A stretch of 64,000 nt of DNA from Mycobacterium decipiens. GTDB lineage: Bacteria; Actinomycetota; Actinomycetes; Mycobacteriales; Mycobacteriaceae. Positions 22,230 through 30,406 of the stretch are shown piece after piece (the stretch's first letter is position 1; the number at the start of each line of letters is the position of its first letter). The stretch lies in NCBI RefSeq assembly GCF_963853665.1, contig NZ_OY970459.1, positions 5,022,001-5,086,000 of the forward strand, read 5' to 3'. The translations under genes were made by a program, and so were the position numbers. The notes beneath the pieces were generated by a model. That model worked only from the letters and a program-made list of their open reading frames with translations. It had not been told where the DNA came from and made no database searches.

Positions 22230-22372
22230 GTACGCTCGGGGGGTTCTGCCGTCTGTTCATCGGGGGGCGAATTCTTCAGCCACTTCTTTAGCCGAAGAAG
22301 TTCGTTGACGACGATGCCGATCCCCAGCAGGACGACCAACGTCACCACGATCGCGGTGGCCACGCAATCCAT
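22226..22372 (-). CDS. Small single-pass membrane protein (48 aa)
   Basis: Reading ATG at 22372 to TAG at 22226 gives a 48-residue protein. It has one strongly hydrophobic segment (ATAIVVTLVVLLGIGIVV), then a basic amphipathic stretch (NELLRLKKWLKN) and an acidic, proline-rich tail ending in EPPERT. The topology signal (positive residues after the segment) and composition look like a real small membrane protein. The stop overlaps the stop of the convergent SDR gene. Function unknown. Confidence 0.6.
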   Translation of the reverse strand: MDCVATAIVVTLVVLLGIGIVVNELLRLKKWLKNSPPDEQTAEPPERT

Positions 22373-22434
22373 GGTGACAGGCTCGGTGTCTTATGGTGTG
22401 GATAGCTGCCACAACCCGGTCGAAGGGATGCGCG

Positions 22435-22746
22435 GTGCCGATAGCGGATCGTGACCCAGAGCTACGAAGGAGGCTTCGCCGCGCGGTTCTTGATGCCCCG
22501 GCCACCGCGGATGCGGCCCTGCGCCGGTCCGCATACGACGGAGCGGACGTGCCGGAGCCGCTAACTGAATACGTGGACAAGCTGCGCCGGCACGCCTACC
22601 ACGTGCAGGACCACGACATCGAGCGCGCCCGCAACGCCGGCTACTCGGAGGACCAGATATTCGAGGTGACCGTTGCCGCGGCGCTTGGCGCCGGTGATGC
22701 CCGCCTGCGGGTGGGGTTGTCGGCCCTCAACGAGGCCTTGCGGTGA
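22435..22746 (+). CDS. Small AhpD-like/CMD-like protein lacking the redox cysteines
   Basis: About 103 aa from the GTG at 22435 (VPIADRDPELRRRLRRAVL). The helical pattern with VQDHDIERARNAGYSEDQIFEVTVAAALGAGDARLRVG matches the C-terminal part of carboxymuconolactone decarboxylase-like helices. No CxxC motif is present. The GTGA overlap with the next gene shows the two are co-translated, suggesting a heteromeric partnership. Confidence 0.65.
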   Translation: MPIADRDPELRRRLRRAVLDAPATADAALRRSAYDGADVPEPLTEYVDKLRRHAYHVQDHDIERARNAGYSEDQIFEVTVAAALGAGDARLRVGLSALNEALR

Positions 22747-23321
22747 GGCTGGGCGGCATCGCTCGCGGGCGGCCGGCCGGCCGCGTGGTGTTCGCGCTGA
22801 TGCGACAGCTGACCGGTCGCGACGTACCCGACATCATCAAGGTGCGCTACTACCGGCCGCGGTTCTTCGGCAAGCCGTTCTTTCAACTCGCTCAGGCGCT
22901 ACTGCGCGGACCATCGCCGTGGACCATCGGCGAGCGGGAACTCTTCGCGGCGTTCGTATCGGCGAAAAACAGCTGTCAATTCTGCGCCACCACTCACGAA
23001 GCCGTCGCTTCGGCGGTCCTTGATCCCTCGATAACTGCCGCGGTGGTTGCCGATTGGCGCACCGCCGAGATCGACGACCGGGTAACAGCCACCTTGGCCC
23101 TGTTGGAGAAACTGACCCTCAGGCCCGACGAAGTGGGACCCCTTGATATGCGTGCGGTGCTGGAATCCGGTGTCAGCCCCGAGGCACTCCGCGATGCGAT
23201 TGAGATCTGCGCGTTGTTCAACACGATCAACCGGGTGGCCGATGGCCTCGACTTCGCCCTACCCACGACCGCCGAGGGCGCGTTCAACGCTCGGGTTCTA
23301 CTTAGGGTGGGGTATCGCTGA
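22743..23321 (+). CDS. Carboxymuconolactone decarboxylase/AhpD-like peroxidase-family protein
   Basis: 192 aa from the GTG at 22743, overlapping the previous stop by 4 bases. The AhpD redox motif is clear: AKNSCQFCATTHEAV (CxxC with a downstream His). Likely an alkylhydroperoxidase-type thiol protein; the electron partner is unknown. It ends 27 bases before the convergent LuxR regulator stop. Confidence 0.8.
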   Translation: MRLGGIARGRPAGRVVFALMRQLTGRDVPDIIKVRYYRPRFFGKPFFQLAQALLRGPSPWTIGERELFAAFVSAKNSCQFCATTHEAVASAVLDPSITAAVVADWRTAEIDDRVTATLALLEKLTLRPDEVGPLDMRAVLESGVSPEALRDAIEICALFNTINRVADGLDFALPTTAEGAFNARVLLRVGYR

Positions 23322-23347
23322 ACGCCGAGTCGGCATAGCCAGGCTCA

Positions 23348-26300
23348 TCAGGCATGCCGAACCGCTTCCTGGGCAAGTTGCACCCGGGAGTTGAAGCCGA
23401 GTTTGGTGTAGACGTGGGTGAGGTGAGTTTGCACGGTGCGCGGCGAGACGAAAAGCCTTGTGGCGATGTCTTTGTTGGAAAGGCCTTCGCCGACAAGCCG
23501 TACCACGTCGAGCTCGGCTCGGGTGAGTGACGCCCAGCCGCTTGTTGCTCGTTTGCGTTCACGGCGTCCGCGCTGTACGTATGCGATCGCGTCCTCGGCG
23601 GTTAGCGCAATACCTTCGGCCCATGCGTTGTCGAACTCTTCGTTGCTCATCGAGGTGCGCACCGCGGCAACCGAGTCCTCGTACCCGGCATCGTAGATCT
23701 TGAACCGCACCGCCCCGGTACGGCGCCGGATGCCCTGCGCCGCGCCGAACAGGCGGACTGCCTCGCGGTAGCGGCGCTGCCCACCCGCCAGCTGGCCAAG
23801 GCATTCGAGGACCTCGGGAACGCAATTGTGCGCTCCAACGCCTGTGGCGCAGGTCAGCGCGTCGTATGCGGCACGCTGGGCTCGTTCCGGCTCACCTTGG
23901 GCCATTGCGACCCGAACGCGGGTCGTCAGCGCCAGCGATAGGTGCCACCCCGCCGTCACAGAGACGGCCTCGTCGGTGCAGCGTCGGGCCCCGATCGCGT
24001 CTCCGCCGGCCAGCGCGACCTGTGCCCTGAAACTGTGCCAAAACATCGCCGCGCTCGGTTGCACACTGAGGTTCTGCCACGCCGAATCGCTCGCATTGTC
24101 GGCCGCCTCGACATCGCCAGCGGCCAGTGCGGCCAGCGCCAGAGTCGAATAGCCAAGCCCCAGAAAGTATTCGCCAAGCTCGGCGGCGCCCTCGATCGCC
24201 GCTTCGCCTGCGGCCCGGGCTGCGGTTACGTCCCCTTGATAGGCCAGGGCATCGCCTAGGCCCTTGAGGCCCAGCGGCTCAAAGAGGGCAGCCTCATCCC
24301 GTTGAGCCTCGGCCACCAGCTCGCCGAATTGTGTTACGGCACCGGTTATATCGCCCTGCCACAGCCGCGCGTACCCCAGACTCAACCGACACTGCCGCGA
24401 GCTGACTCGGTCACCGATCGCGTCGGCAAGGTCGCGTCCTTCCCGACCGATTCCCTGCGCCGCGACCGCGTCGCCCGCCACCACCGCCGCGTTGCTCTGC
24501 CAGCTCAGGATCTGACTCAACCGCCAACGATCATCCGACGCTCGAGCAAGTGCAGCCGCCTCGGCGAAACACTGTCGAACCAGCTCCGTTTGATGACTGA
24601 ACCCGGCCGTCAACCCGCACGCGGTCAGTATTCGGGCAGCAAGGGCGGGATCGTCGACCTCGCGCGCGATCGCCAACGCCTGCTGAGCCTGATCCAGGCT
24701 CGCAGCGGCGTCGACAAACATACCGAGTACGGCTGCGTCGGCCAGCGCTCGGGCACGCACCGAGTCGGCCACCTTGAGGGGATGCCCGCTCGCACCGGAA
24801 AGGACCGCATCGAACCAGGCTCGTCCCTCACTGATACGACCCCTGGTGAGCCACAGCGGCTGCAGCAAGGACGTCAGCGTCAGCGCGGATTCGGCGTCAG
24901 AGGTTTCCCGCAGCCAGGCGAACGCGGCACGCAGATTGTCGAGTTCAACCTCGGCCCCCTCGACAAGGTGTTCGTAATCGGTTTGTCCCGGGTTGTCCAG
25001 CATGGCGGCCAGCGCCGTGTAGTGGTCACAATGCCGGGCACGCGTGGCGTCGGCTTCGCCCGCCTCGCGGAGCTTTTCCAGCGCGTACTGGCCTATTCCC
25101 TCGAACCGCCGATAACGCGTCCGACCATTCGAGCTGTCCGCCACTATCAGCGACTTGTCGACCAGCAGCGACAGGTCGTCCAGCACCTCGCCGCGCTGCA
25201 CCTCTCCGAAGCCGGCCACTGCCTGCGCCGCGTCGAGATCAAATCCGCCCACGAAGACTCCTAATCGGCGAAACAAGACCCGCTCGCGTTCGCTCAGCAG
25301 GCCGTGGGACCACTCCACCGACGCCCGCAATGTGCGCTGCCGCCGGACCGCGGTGCGTGCGCCACCGGTCAGCAGCCGGATCTTGTCATCGAGACCCGCC
25401 ATGATCTCAGCCAGTGAAAGGGTCCGCACCCGCGCCGCTGCGAGCTCGATCCCCAGGGGCTGGGCGTCCAACCGCCGGCAGATCTGACTCACGATCGCCG
25501 CGTTGTCATCGCTAACGACGAAGTCGGGCCGGGCCAGGCGAGCGCGATCGGCGAACAATCCGACCGCGTCGTCGCTCAGCGACAGTGGCGGAACCCGCCA
25601 GATCACCTCGCCAGCGACCTTTATTGGCTCGCGGCTGGTGGCCAACAGCGTCAAGCCGGGGCAGGCGCGCAGCAGGGCACCGATGCGTGCGGCGTTGGCG
25701 TCGAGCAGATGTTCACAGTTGTCCAACACGATGAGCAGCTGACGGTCACCGAGGTGATGCAGCAGTGTGTCCATCGTGGCGCGGCCGGGCTGGTCCGGCA
25801 GGCCTAACGCGCGTGCGATCGTGGTTGGCACGATGGCGGGATCGGTGATCGGCTCCAAATCGACGTAGCACACGCCGTGCCGGAACTCCGTCGTCAGTTG
25901 CGTCGCAACCTGTTCAGCCAGACGGCTCTTGCCTACACCGCCGGAACCGATCAGCGTCACCAGTCGGTTGTCGACCACCAGCGCACGGACCTCAGCAATC
26001 TCCTGGCCGCGGCCGACGAAACGCGTAAGATGCACCGGAAGATTAGATACGGCAACGCTTTTCGGCGTATCGAGCGGCGAGAACTGGTTACCAAGATCCG
26101 GATGGCACAGCTGCGCGATGCGTTCGGGACGGGCCAGACTGCGCAGCGGCGCGGATCCGCGGTGGGTTAGGTAGGCCTGCGCGGGAAGCTGATCGGTGAC
26201 CATACCGCTGGTGGTAGCCGACAACAGAGTCTGGCCGCCACCCGCCAGGTCACGCAGCCGTGCGGCAAGCTCGATCGTCGGACCGCCATAGCTGCCGTCG

Positions 26301-26611
26301 TCGCGCAGCTGCACGTCGCCGGTGTGGATTCCGATGCACAGTCGGATCGGCGCCAGCGGCTCCTGCTGCAACCGAAGAGCGCACGCGACCGCGTCCCCAG
26401 CGCGACCGAACGCGATGACGAAGCTGTCGGCCTCGGCCCGCTCGACTGGCCGAACACCGCCGTGAGCCGAGACCACATCGGCGAGGGTGCGATCCAGCCG
26501 TGCGATCGCGGCCGTCATCTCCGCAGGCTGCGTCTGCCACAGCCGCTTCGATCCGTCAATGTCGGCCAGAAGCAGCGTTAGCGTGTCCGTCGGCAGCAAC
26601 TCGCTCACGCT
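23348..26611 (-). CDS. Large adenylate cyclase-like/AAA-ATPase/LuxR transcriptional regulator
   Basis: About 1087 aa from the GTG at 26611 (a TTG at 26620 is also possible). The order is a class III nucleotide cyclase-like domain (LLLADIDGSKRLWQ...CIGIHTGDVQLRDDGSYGGPTI), an NB-ARC/AAA ATPase with Walker A LIGSGGVGKSRLAEQ and Walker B LLIVLDNCEHLL, TPR-like repeats, and a C-terminal LuxR helix-turn-helix (LTRAELDVVRLVGEGLSNKDIATRLFVSPRTVQTH without a break). It is the same architecture as M. tuberculosis Rv0386/Rv0890c/Rv1358/Rv2488c. It is divergent from the FAD oxidoreductase and could regulate it. Ligand unknown. Confidence 0.9.
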   Translation of the reverse strand, partial: SVSELLPTDTLTLLLADIDGSKRLWQTQPAEMTAAIARLDRTLADVVSAHGGVRPVERAEADSFVIAFGRAGDAVACALRLQQEPLAPIRLCIGIHTGDVQLRDDGSYGGPTIELAARLRDLAGGGQTLLSATTSGMVTDQLPAQAYLTHRGSAPLRSLARPERIAQLCHPDLGNQFSPLDTPKSVAVSNLPVHLTRFVGRGQEIAEVRALVVDNRLVTLIGSGGVGKSRLAEQVATQLTTEFRHGVCYVDLEPITDPAIVPTTIARALGLPDQPGRATMDTLLHHLGDRQLLIVLDNCEHLLDANAARIGALLRACPGLTLLATSREPIKVAGEVIWRVPPLSLSDDAVGLFADRARLARPDFVVSDDNAAIVSQICRRLDAQPLGIELAAARVRTLSLAEIMAGLDDKIRLLTGGARTAVRRQRTLRASVEWSHGLLSERERVLFRRLGVFVGGFDLDAAQAVAGFGEVQRGEVLDDLSLLVDKSLIVADSSNGRTRYRRFEGIGQYALEKLREAGEADATRARHCDHYTALAAMLDNPGQTDYEHLVEGAEVELDNLRAAFAWLRETSDAESALTLTSLLQPLWLTRGRISEGRAWFDAVLSGASGHPLKVADSVRARALADAAVLGMFVDAAASLDQAQQALAIAREVDDPALAARILTACGLTAGFSHQTELVRQCFAEAAALARASDDRWRLSQILSWQSNAAVVAGDAVAAQGIGREGRDLADAIGDRVSSRQCRLSLGYARLWQGDITGAVTQFGELVAEAQRDEAALFEPLGLKGLGDALAYQGDVTAARAAGEAAIEGAAELGEYFLGLGYSTLALAALAAGDVEAADNASDSAWQNLSVQPSAAMFWHSFRAQVALAGGDAIGARRCTDEAVSVTAGWHLSLALTTRVRVAMAQGEPERAQRAAYDALTCATGVGAHNCVPEVLECLGQLAGGQRRYREAVRLFGAAQGIRRRTGAVRFKIYDAGYEDSVAAVRTSMSNEEFDNAWAEGIALTAEDAIAYVQRGRRERKRATSGWASLTRAELDVVRLVGEGLSNKDIATRLFVSPRTVQTHLTHVYTKLGFNSRVQLAQEAVRHA

Positions 26612-26640
26612 CCAGTCCAATTACGGCCGGTCAGCACACT

Positions 26641-28690
26641 GAATCGATCTCGCTCATGCTAACCAGCATGGCGGTGACCCGAGCCGCAAATATCGGCGAA
26701 GGTACTTACGGATGCCCGGTAGCCCCGCAAATATACGACCCGCTGCGAGACGGTTTTGCGCGTTCCGACTGATGGCCGCGGCAGCGACAGCTAGGACAGT
26801 CAGAACGTCCGCCATACCTTGAGTCCACGTTCAAGGGACTCTGACGTGCGGCATCACACGTCCGCCACCTCGATCCTGAGCCCGAACCAGCGGCCCAGCA
26901 CCTTTCTCCCGTTGACCATCGGTACCGCCCGAAGCGTTACCCGTTCCTTGAGGACCCCCGCTTATGAAAACGTCGATGCCCGCCGAAACGCACGTCGTGA
27001 TTGCCGGTGCTGGAATCGCGGGGATGGCCGCCGCCATGGTGCTGGCCGAAGCCGGCGTGCGGGTCACATTGTGCGAAGCCGCACCCGAAGCCGGGGGCAA
27101 GGCCAAGAGTTTACGCCGCGCGGACGGGCACCCGACCGAGCACAGTTTGCGAATCTACCTGGACTACTACCAGACGCTGCTGACGCTGTTCGCACGCATA
27201 CCCACCCAGAACGGGATGACCGTGCTGGACAATCTGGTCGGCGTGAGCGCTGTTCGCGCTTACCGACACCGCGCGGTGGGCCGAGTGGCTGCAACCGTTC
27301 CCGTCCAACGCCGCCGGCCGACCTTGGCGCGGATCGTCGGCAAAGTCATCGACCCGCTCAGGCAGCTGGGCCGCATCGCGGTGCGCAGCGCAATGGTGAT
27401 TGTCGGTCTGGCCCAACGGGGAGTGGCTCCCACGGACGTACTGCATTACCTCTACGCCCATCTGCGGCTGCTATGGATGTGCAAAGAGCGACTCGTCGCC
27501 GAGCTGGGCGACATCTCGTACGCGGACTACCTACAACTCGGCCGCAAATCCCCGCAGGCGCAGATGCTGTTTGCGGCCTTGCCGCGCATTTTCGTCGCGG
27601 CCCGCCCGAGCGCAGAAGCAGCGGCGATCGCTCCCATCATCCTCAAGGGGCTGTTTCACTTTACGAGTTGTCCGCCAACCTTGACCGAGGCAAAGCTGCC
27701 GTCAGTCATGATGGCCGATGGGCCGACCAGTGAACGCATGGTCGAACCCTGGCTTCACCACCTCCGAGATCTCGGCGTCGACCTGCACTTCGACACCCGC
27801 ATCAACGACCTCGAATTCGACGATGGCCGCCTCACCGCGTTGATTTCGGCCGATGGCCGCAGGTTTGCCTGCGACCACGCCATCCTGGCCGTGCCCTACC
27901 TGACGCTGCGTGAGCTGGCCACATCGACTCACGTCCGGCACCATCTTCCCCAGCTAGCTGCCGAGCATGCCATTGCCCTTGAGGCATCCAACGGAATCCA
28001 GTGCTTTCTGAACGACATCCCCCCGACGTGGCCTTCCCACCTTCGCCCCGGCGTCGTGGTCACGTACGTGGAGAGCGAGTGGGCCCTGGTCTTAGTTCTT
28101 CAGGGCGAAGGCTTTTGGCGCAATGTCAGCCTGCCGGAAGGAACCAGATACGTGCTGTCGATCACCTGGAGTGATGTGGACAAGCCCGGTCCGGTCTTCC
28201 ATCGCCCGGTAAGCGAATGCACGCCAGAGGAGATCGTGACCGAATGTCTGGCACAGTGCGACCTGGATCGATCACACCTCCTGGGCTGGCAGATCGATCA
28301 CGAGCTCCAGTACCTCGACGAGGCCGACTACGACAGCCTGGCCGGCACACTGCCCCCCCATCTCGCGTCGCCGCCGGCACGCGGAAAGCGGATGGTGAAC
28401 TTCTCACCACTCACCATCTTGATGCCCGGCGCTCGGCAGCGATCTCCGGCCATTTCTACCCAAGTGCCCAACCTGTTTCTCGCCGGTGAAGCGATCCACG
28501 CACCGGACCTGACCCTGTTCGTTCCCACCATGGAGAAGGCGGCATGCTCCGGGTACCTAGCCGCCCACCAAATCCTGGGCATGGTCGCTGGCCACGATGC
28601 GGCTCGACTACGGATTGAGTTCCGCGATCCCGCCCCCTTCGCGGTCCTCCGGCGGATAGACCGATGGCTTTGGCACCGCCGCCAAGATCA
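26641..28690 (+). repeat. Left copy of a ~2-kb direct repeat
   Basis: The leader from GAATCGATCTCGCTCATGC and nearly all of the FAD oxidoreductase gene recur at 30407-32475 in the same orientation. The 3' halves are almost identical, while short patches (e.g. around 28045-28100, and 27245-27310) differ at many bases. Identity stops abruptly after TTTGGCACCGCCGCC. The 343 bases between the LuxR and oxidoreductase genes hold only this leader. Confidence 0.9.
26655..26670. promoter_or_regulatory. Palindrome CATGC-N6-GCATG in the divergent promoter region
   Basis: The inverted repeat CATGC taacca GCATG lies between the LuxR regulator and the first FAD oxidoreductase. The equivalent leader upstream of the second copy keeps and even extends it (CATGCC aacc GGCATG at 30421). 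It is a possible operator, with the neighbouring LuxR protein the obvious candidate binder; this is inference. Confidence 0.4.
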
Positions 28691-28739
28691 AGCAAAAGTT
28701 GGAGGTAGGAGCTTGACCGTAATTGATTGCGGGTCTTGA
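26964..28739 (+). CDS. FAD-dependent oxidoreductase (phytoene desaturase/hydroxysqualene dehydroxylase-like), copy 1
   Basis: 591 aa, homologue of Rv3727. FAD motif VVIAGAGIAGMAAAMVLAEAG at the N-terminus (split here by its natural length) and EAAPEAGGKAKSL, with the family C-terminal FAD contact LFLAGEAIHAPDLTLF. The HPTEHSLR block is typical of carotenoid/HpnE-like proteins. Compared with copy 2, it has its own C-terminal tail (QDQAKVGGRSLTVIDCGS) after the end of shared sequence, so its 3' end looks like a duplication junction. It precedes the zinc dehydrogenase. Confidence 0.88.
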   Translation: MKTSMPAETHVVIAGAGIAGMAAAMVLAEAGVRVTLCEAAPEAGGKAKSLRRADGHPTEHSLRIYLDYYQTLLTLFARIPTQNGMTVLDNLVGVSAVRAYRHRAVGRVAATVPVQRRRPTLARIVGKVIDPLRQLGRIAVRSAMVIVGLAQRGVAPTDVLHYLYAHLRLLWMCKERLVAELGDISYADYLQLGRKSPQAQMLFAALPRIFVAARPSAEAAAIAPIILKGLFHFTSCPPTLTEAKLPSVMMADGPTSERMVEPWLHHLRDLGVDLHFDTRINDLEFDDGRLTALISADGRRFACDHAILAVPYLTLRELATSTHVRHHLPQLAAEHAIALEASNGIQCFLNDIPPTWPSHLRPGVVVTYVESEWALVLVLQGEGFWRNVSLPEGTRYVLSITWSDVDKPGPVFHRPVSECTPEEIVTECLAQCDLDRSHLLGWQIDHELQYLDEADYDSLAGTLPPHLASPPARGKRMVNFSPLTILMPGARQRSPAISTQVPNLFLAGEAIHAPDLTLFVPTMEKAACSGYLAAHQILGMVAGHDAARLRIEFRDPAPFAVLRRIDRWLWHRRQDQAKVGGRSLTVIDCGS

Positions 28740-28851
28740 GGTTCCAGCGCAGCGTTACCGTTACGCTGGAAATCCGGGCCTCGGCATCAGGGGCGTTTCG
28801 ACGCCCCTGCCAGGGTGTAGGAGGATCACCACGACGGAGAGGACCTGCGCG

Positions 28852-30024
28852 ATGAAGGCGGTGACGTGCACCAACGCGAAGCTCGAGGTAGTCGATCTGC
28901 CCGCCCCCACGCCGGCCAAGGGTCAGTTGCTGATCGACGTCCTACGGTGTGGCATCTGCGGATCGGACCTGCATGTCCGCCACCACTGCGACGAACTCGC
29001 GGACGTGATGGCCGAATCGGGTTACCACGCCTTCATGCGGTCGAATCAGCAAGTCGTGTTCGGACACGAGTTCTGCGGCGAGGTGGTCGACTACGGTCCC
29101 GGCACCCGCAAGTCTCCCCGGCCCGGCACTCCGGTCGTTGCCATGCCGCTGTTGCGACGCGGCAAGAAAGAGGTGCACGCGATCGGTCTTTCGCAACTGG
29201 GGCCAGGCGCCTACGCCGAACGGCTCGTCATCGAGCAATCGTTGACGTTTCCCGTCCCGAACGGCTTAGCGCCCGAGATGGCCGCGCTGACCGAGCCGAT
29301 GGCCGTCGGGTGGCACGCCGTGCGACGCGGCGAGGTGAGCAAGGGCGACGTCGCGATCGTGATCGGGTGCGGGCCTATCGGCCTTGCGGTGATCTGCATG
29401 CTCAAGTCGCACGGGGTACGCACCGTGATCGCCAGCGACTTTTCCGCCGGCCGCCGTGCGCTCGCGACCGCCTGTGGCGCTGACACCGTAGTCGATCCCG
29501 CACAGGACTCGCCGTATCAGGCGGCCAGCCGCGGCCGGGGACAGGGACACCTGCAAAACATCGTCGACGCATTCAACCTCGCCATCGACACGGTCGAAAA
29601 GTTGGCGCGGCTGCGGCTGCCGTGGTGGCACCTTTGGCGCGCCGCCGAGGCGGCCGGCGCCGCGACGCCCAAGCACCCCGTCATCTTCGAATGTGTTGGC
29701 GTTCCAGGCATTATCGACGGCATCATCGCAAGCGCGCCGCTGTTTTCGCGCGTCGTCGTGGTAGGCGTCTGCATGGGCTCAGACCACATCCGGCCGGCGA
29801 TGGCGATAAACAAAGAGATCGACCTGCGATTCGTGCTCGGCTACACGCCGCTGGAGTTCCGCGACGCACTGCACATGCTCGCCGACGGCAAGGTCAACCC
29901 CAAGCCGCTCATCACCGGAACGGTCGGTCTACCCGGCGTCGAGGCAGCTTTCGATGCACTCAACGATCCCGAGCGGCACGCAAAAATCTTGATCGACCCC
30001 AAGAGCGACGCCGCGAGCCCCTAA
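28852..30024 (+). CDS. Zinc-containing alcohol dehydrogenase (Rv3726-like)
   Basis: 390 aa from the ATG at 28852 (MKAVTCTNAKLEV). Medium-chain dehydrogenase: catalytic zinc ligands in CGICGSDLHVR and FGHEFCGEV, and NAD(P) motif VIGCGPIGLAVICML. The four-Cys structural zinc lobe of classic ADHs is not evident (VAMPLLRRGKKEVHAIG sits there). A long insertion around residues 215-260 (QAASRGRGQGHLQNIVDAFNL) is unusual. It lies between the two oxidoreductase copies and may act with them on the same substrate. Confidence 0.9.
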   Translation: MKAVTCTNAKLEVVDLPAPTPAKGQLLIDVLRCGICGSDLHVRHHCDELADVMAESGYHAFMRSNQQVVFGHEFCGEVVDYGPGTRKSPRPGTPVVAMPLLRRGKKEVHAIGLSQLGPGAYAERLVIEQSLTFPVPNGLAPEMAALTEPMAVGWHAVRRGEVSKGDVAIVIGCGPIGLAVICMLKSHGVRTVIASDFSAGRRALATACGADTVVDPAQDSPYQAASRGRGQGHLQNIVDAFNLAIDTVEKLARLRLPWWHLWRAAEAAGAATPKHPVIFECVGVPGIIDGIIASAPLFSRVVVVGVCMGSDHIRPAMAINKEIDLRFVLGYTPLEFRDALHMLADGKVNPKPLITGTVGLPGVEAAFDALNDPERHAKILIDPKSDAASP

Positions 30025-30406
30025 CACTTCGCGATCCGATCCTTGAACACGATTTTGCGTGGCGCCTCAAATACGCTGTGGATCTTCTCGTTTCATCGAC
30101 AATGACGCGCAATAACCCGCCCGGCCATAGCGACTAATCGGGACGGCGGGCCCGGATGTGGGAACTCCCCCTCCCCCGGTAGTAGGACACAAAATTCATG
30201 CAAATGGACGACTTGGCGCTCAACACACCGCGCTGGTAGACAAATCATGTTGGTAGCGCCAGCACCGCATAGAAAATGGAGCCCCTACAACCGTGCAAAC
30301 CGTCCCCGGCGGCGCGATCGCGGCCATTGTCTCCGCGGGCTGCACCTGCCGCCCGACAACAGCAACTCGCCCACGCTTCTGGCCAATGCCAGGCGGCCCG
30401 CATAGC
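30025..30406. other. Intergenic stretch before the second repeat copy
   Basis: About 380 bases after the dehydrogenase stop with no supported gene. Composition is more AT-rich in places (ACACAAAATTCATGCAAATG around 30188). From 30407 the duplicated leader begins and runs to the start codon of copy 2 at 30752. No clear terminator hairpin was recognised. Confidence 0.6.

Noticed and set aside
24302..25264. 320-codon plus-strand frame within the LuxR regulator
   Set aside because: Antisense shadow of the regulator; no recognisable protein.
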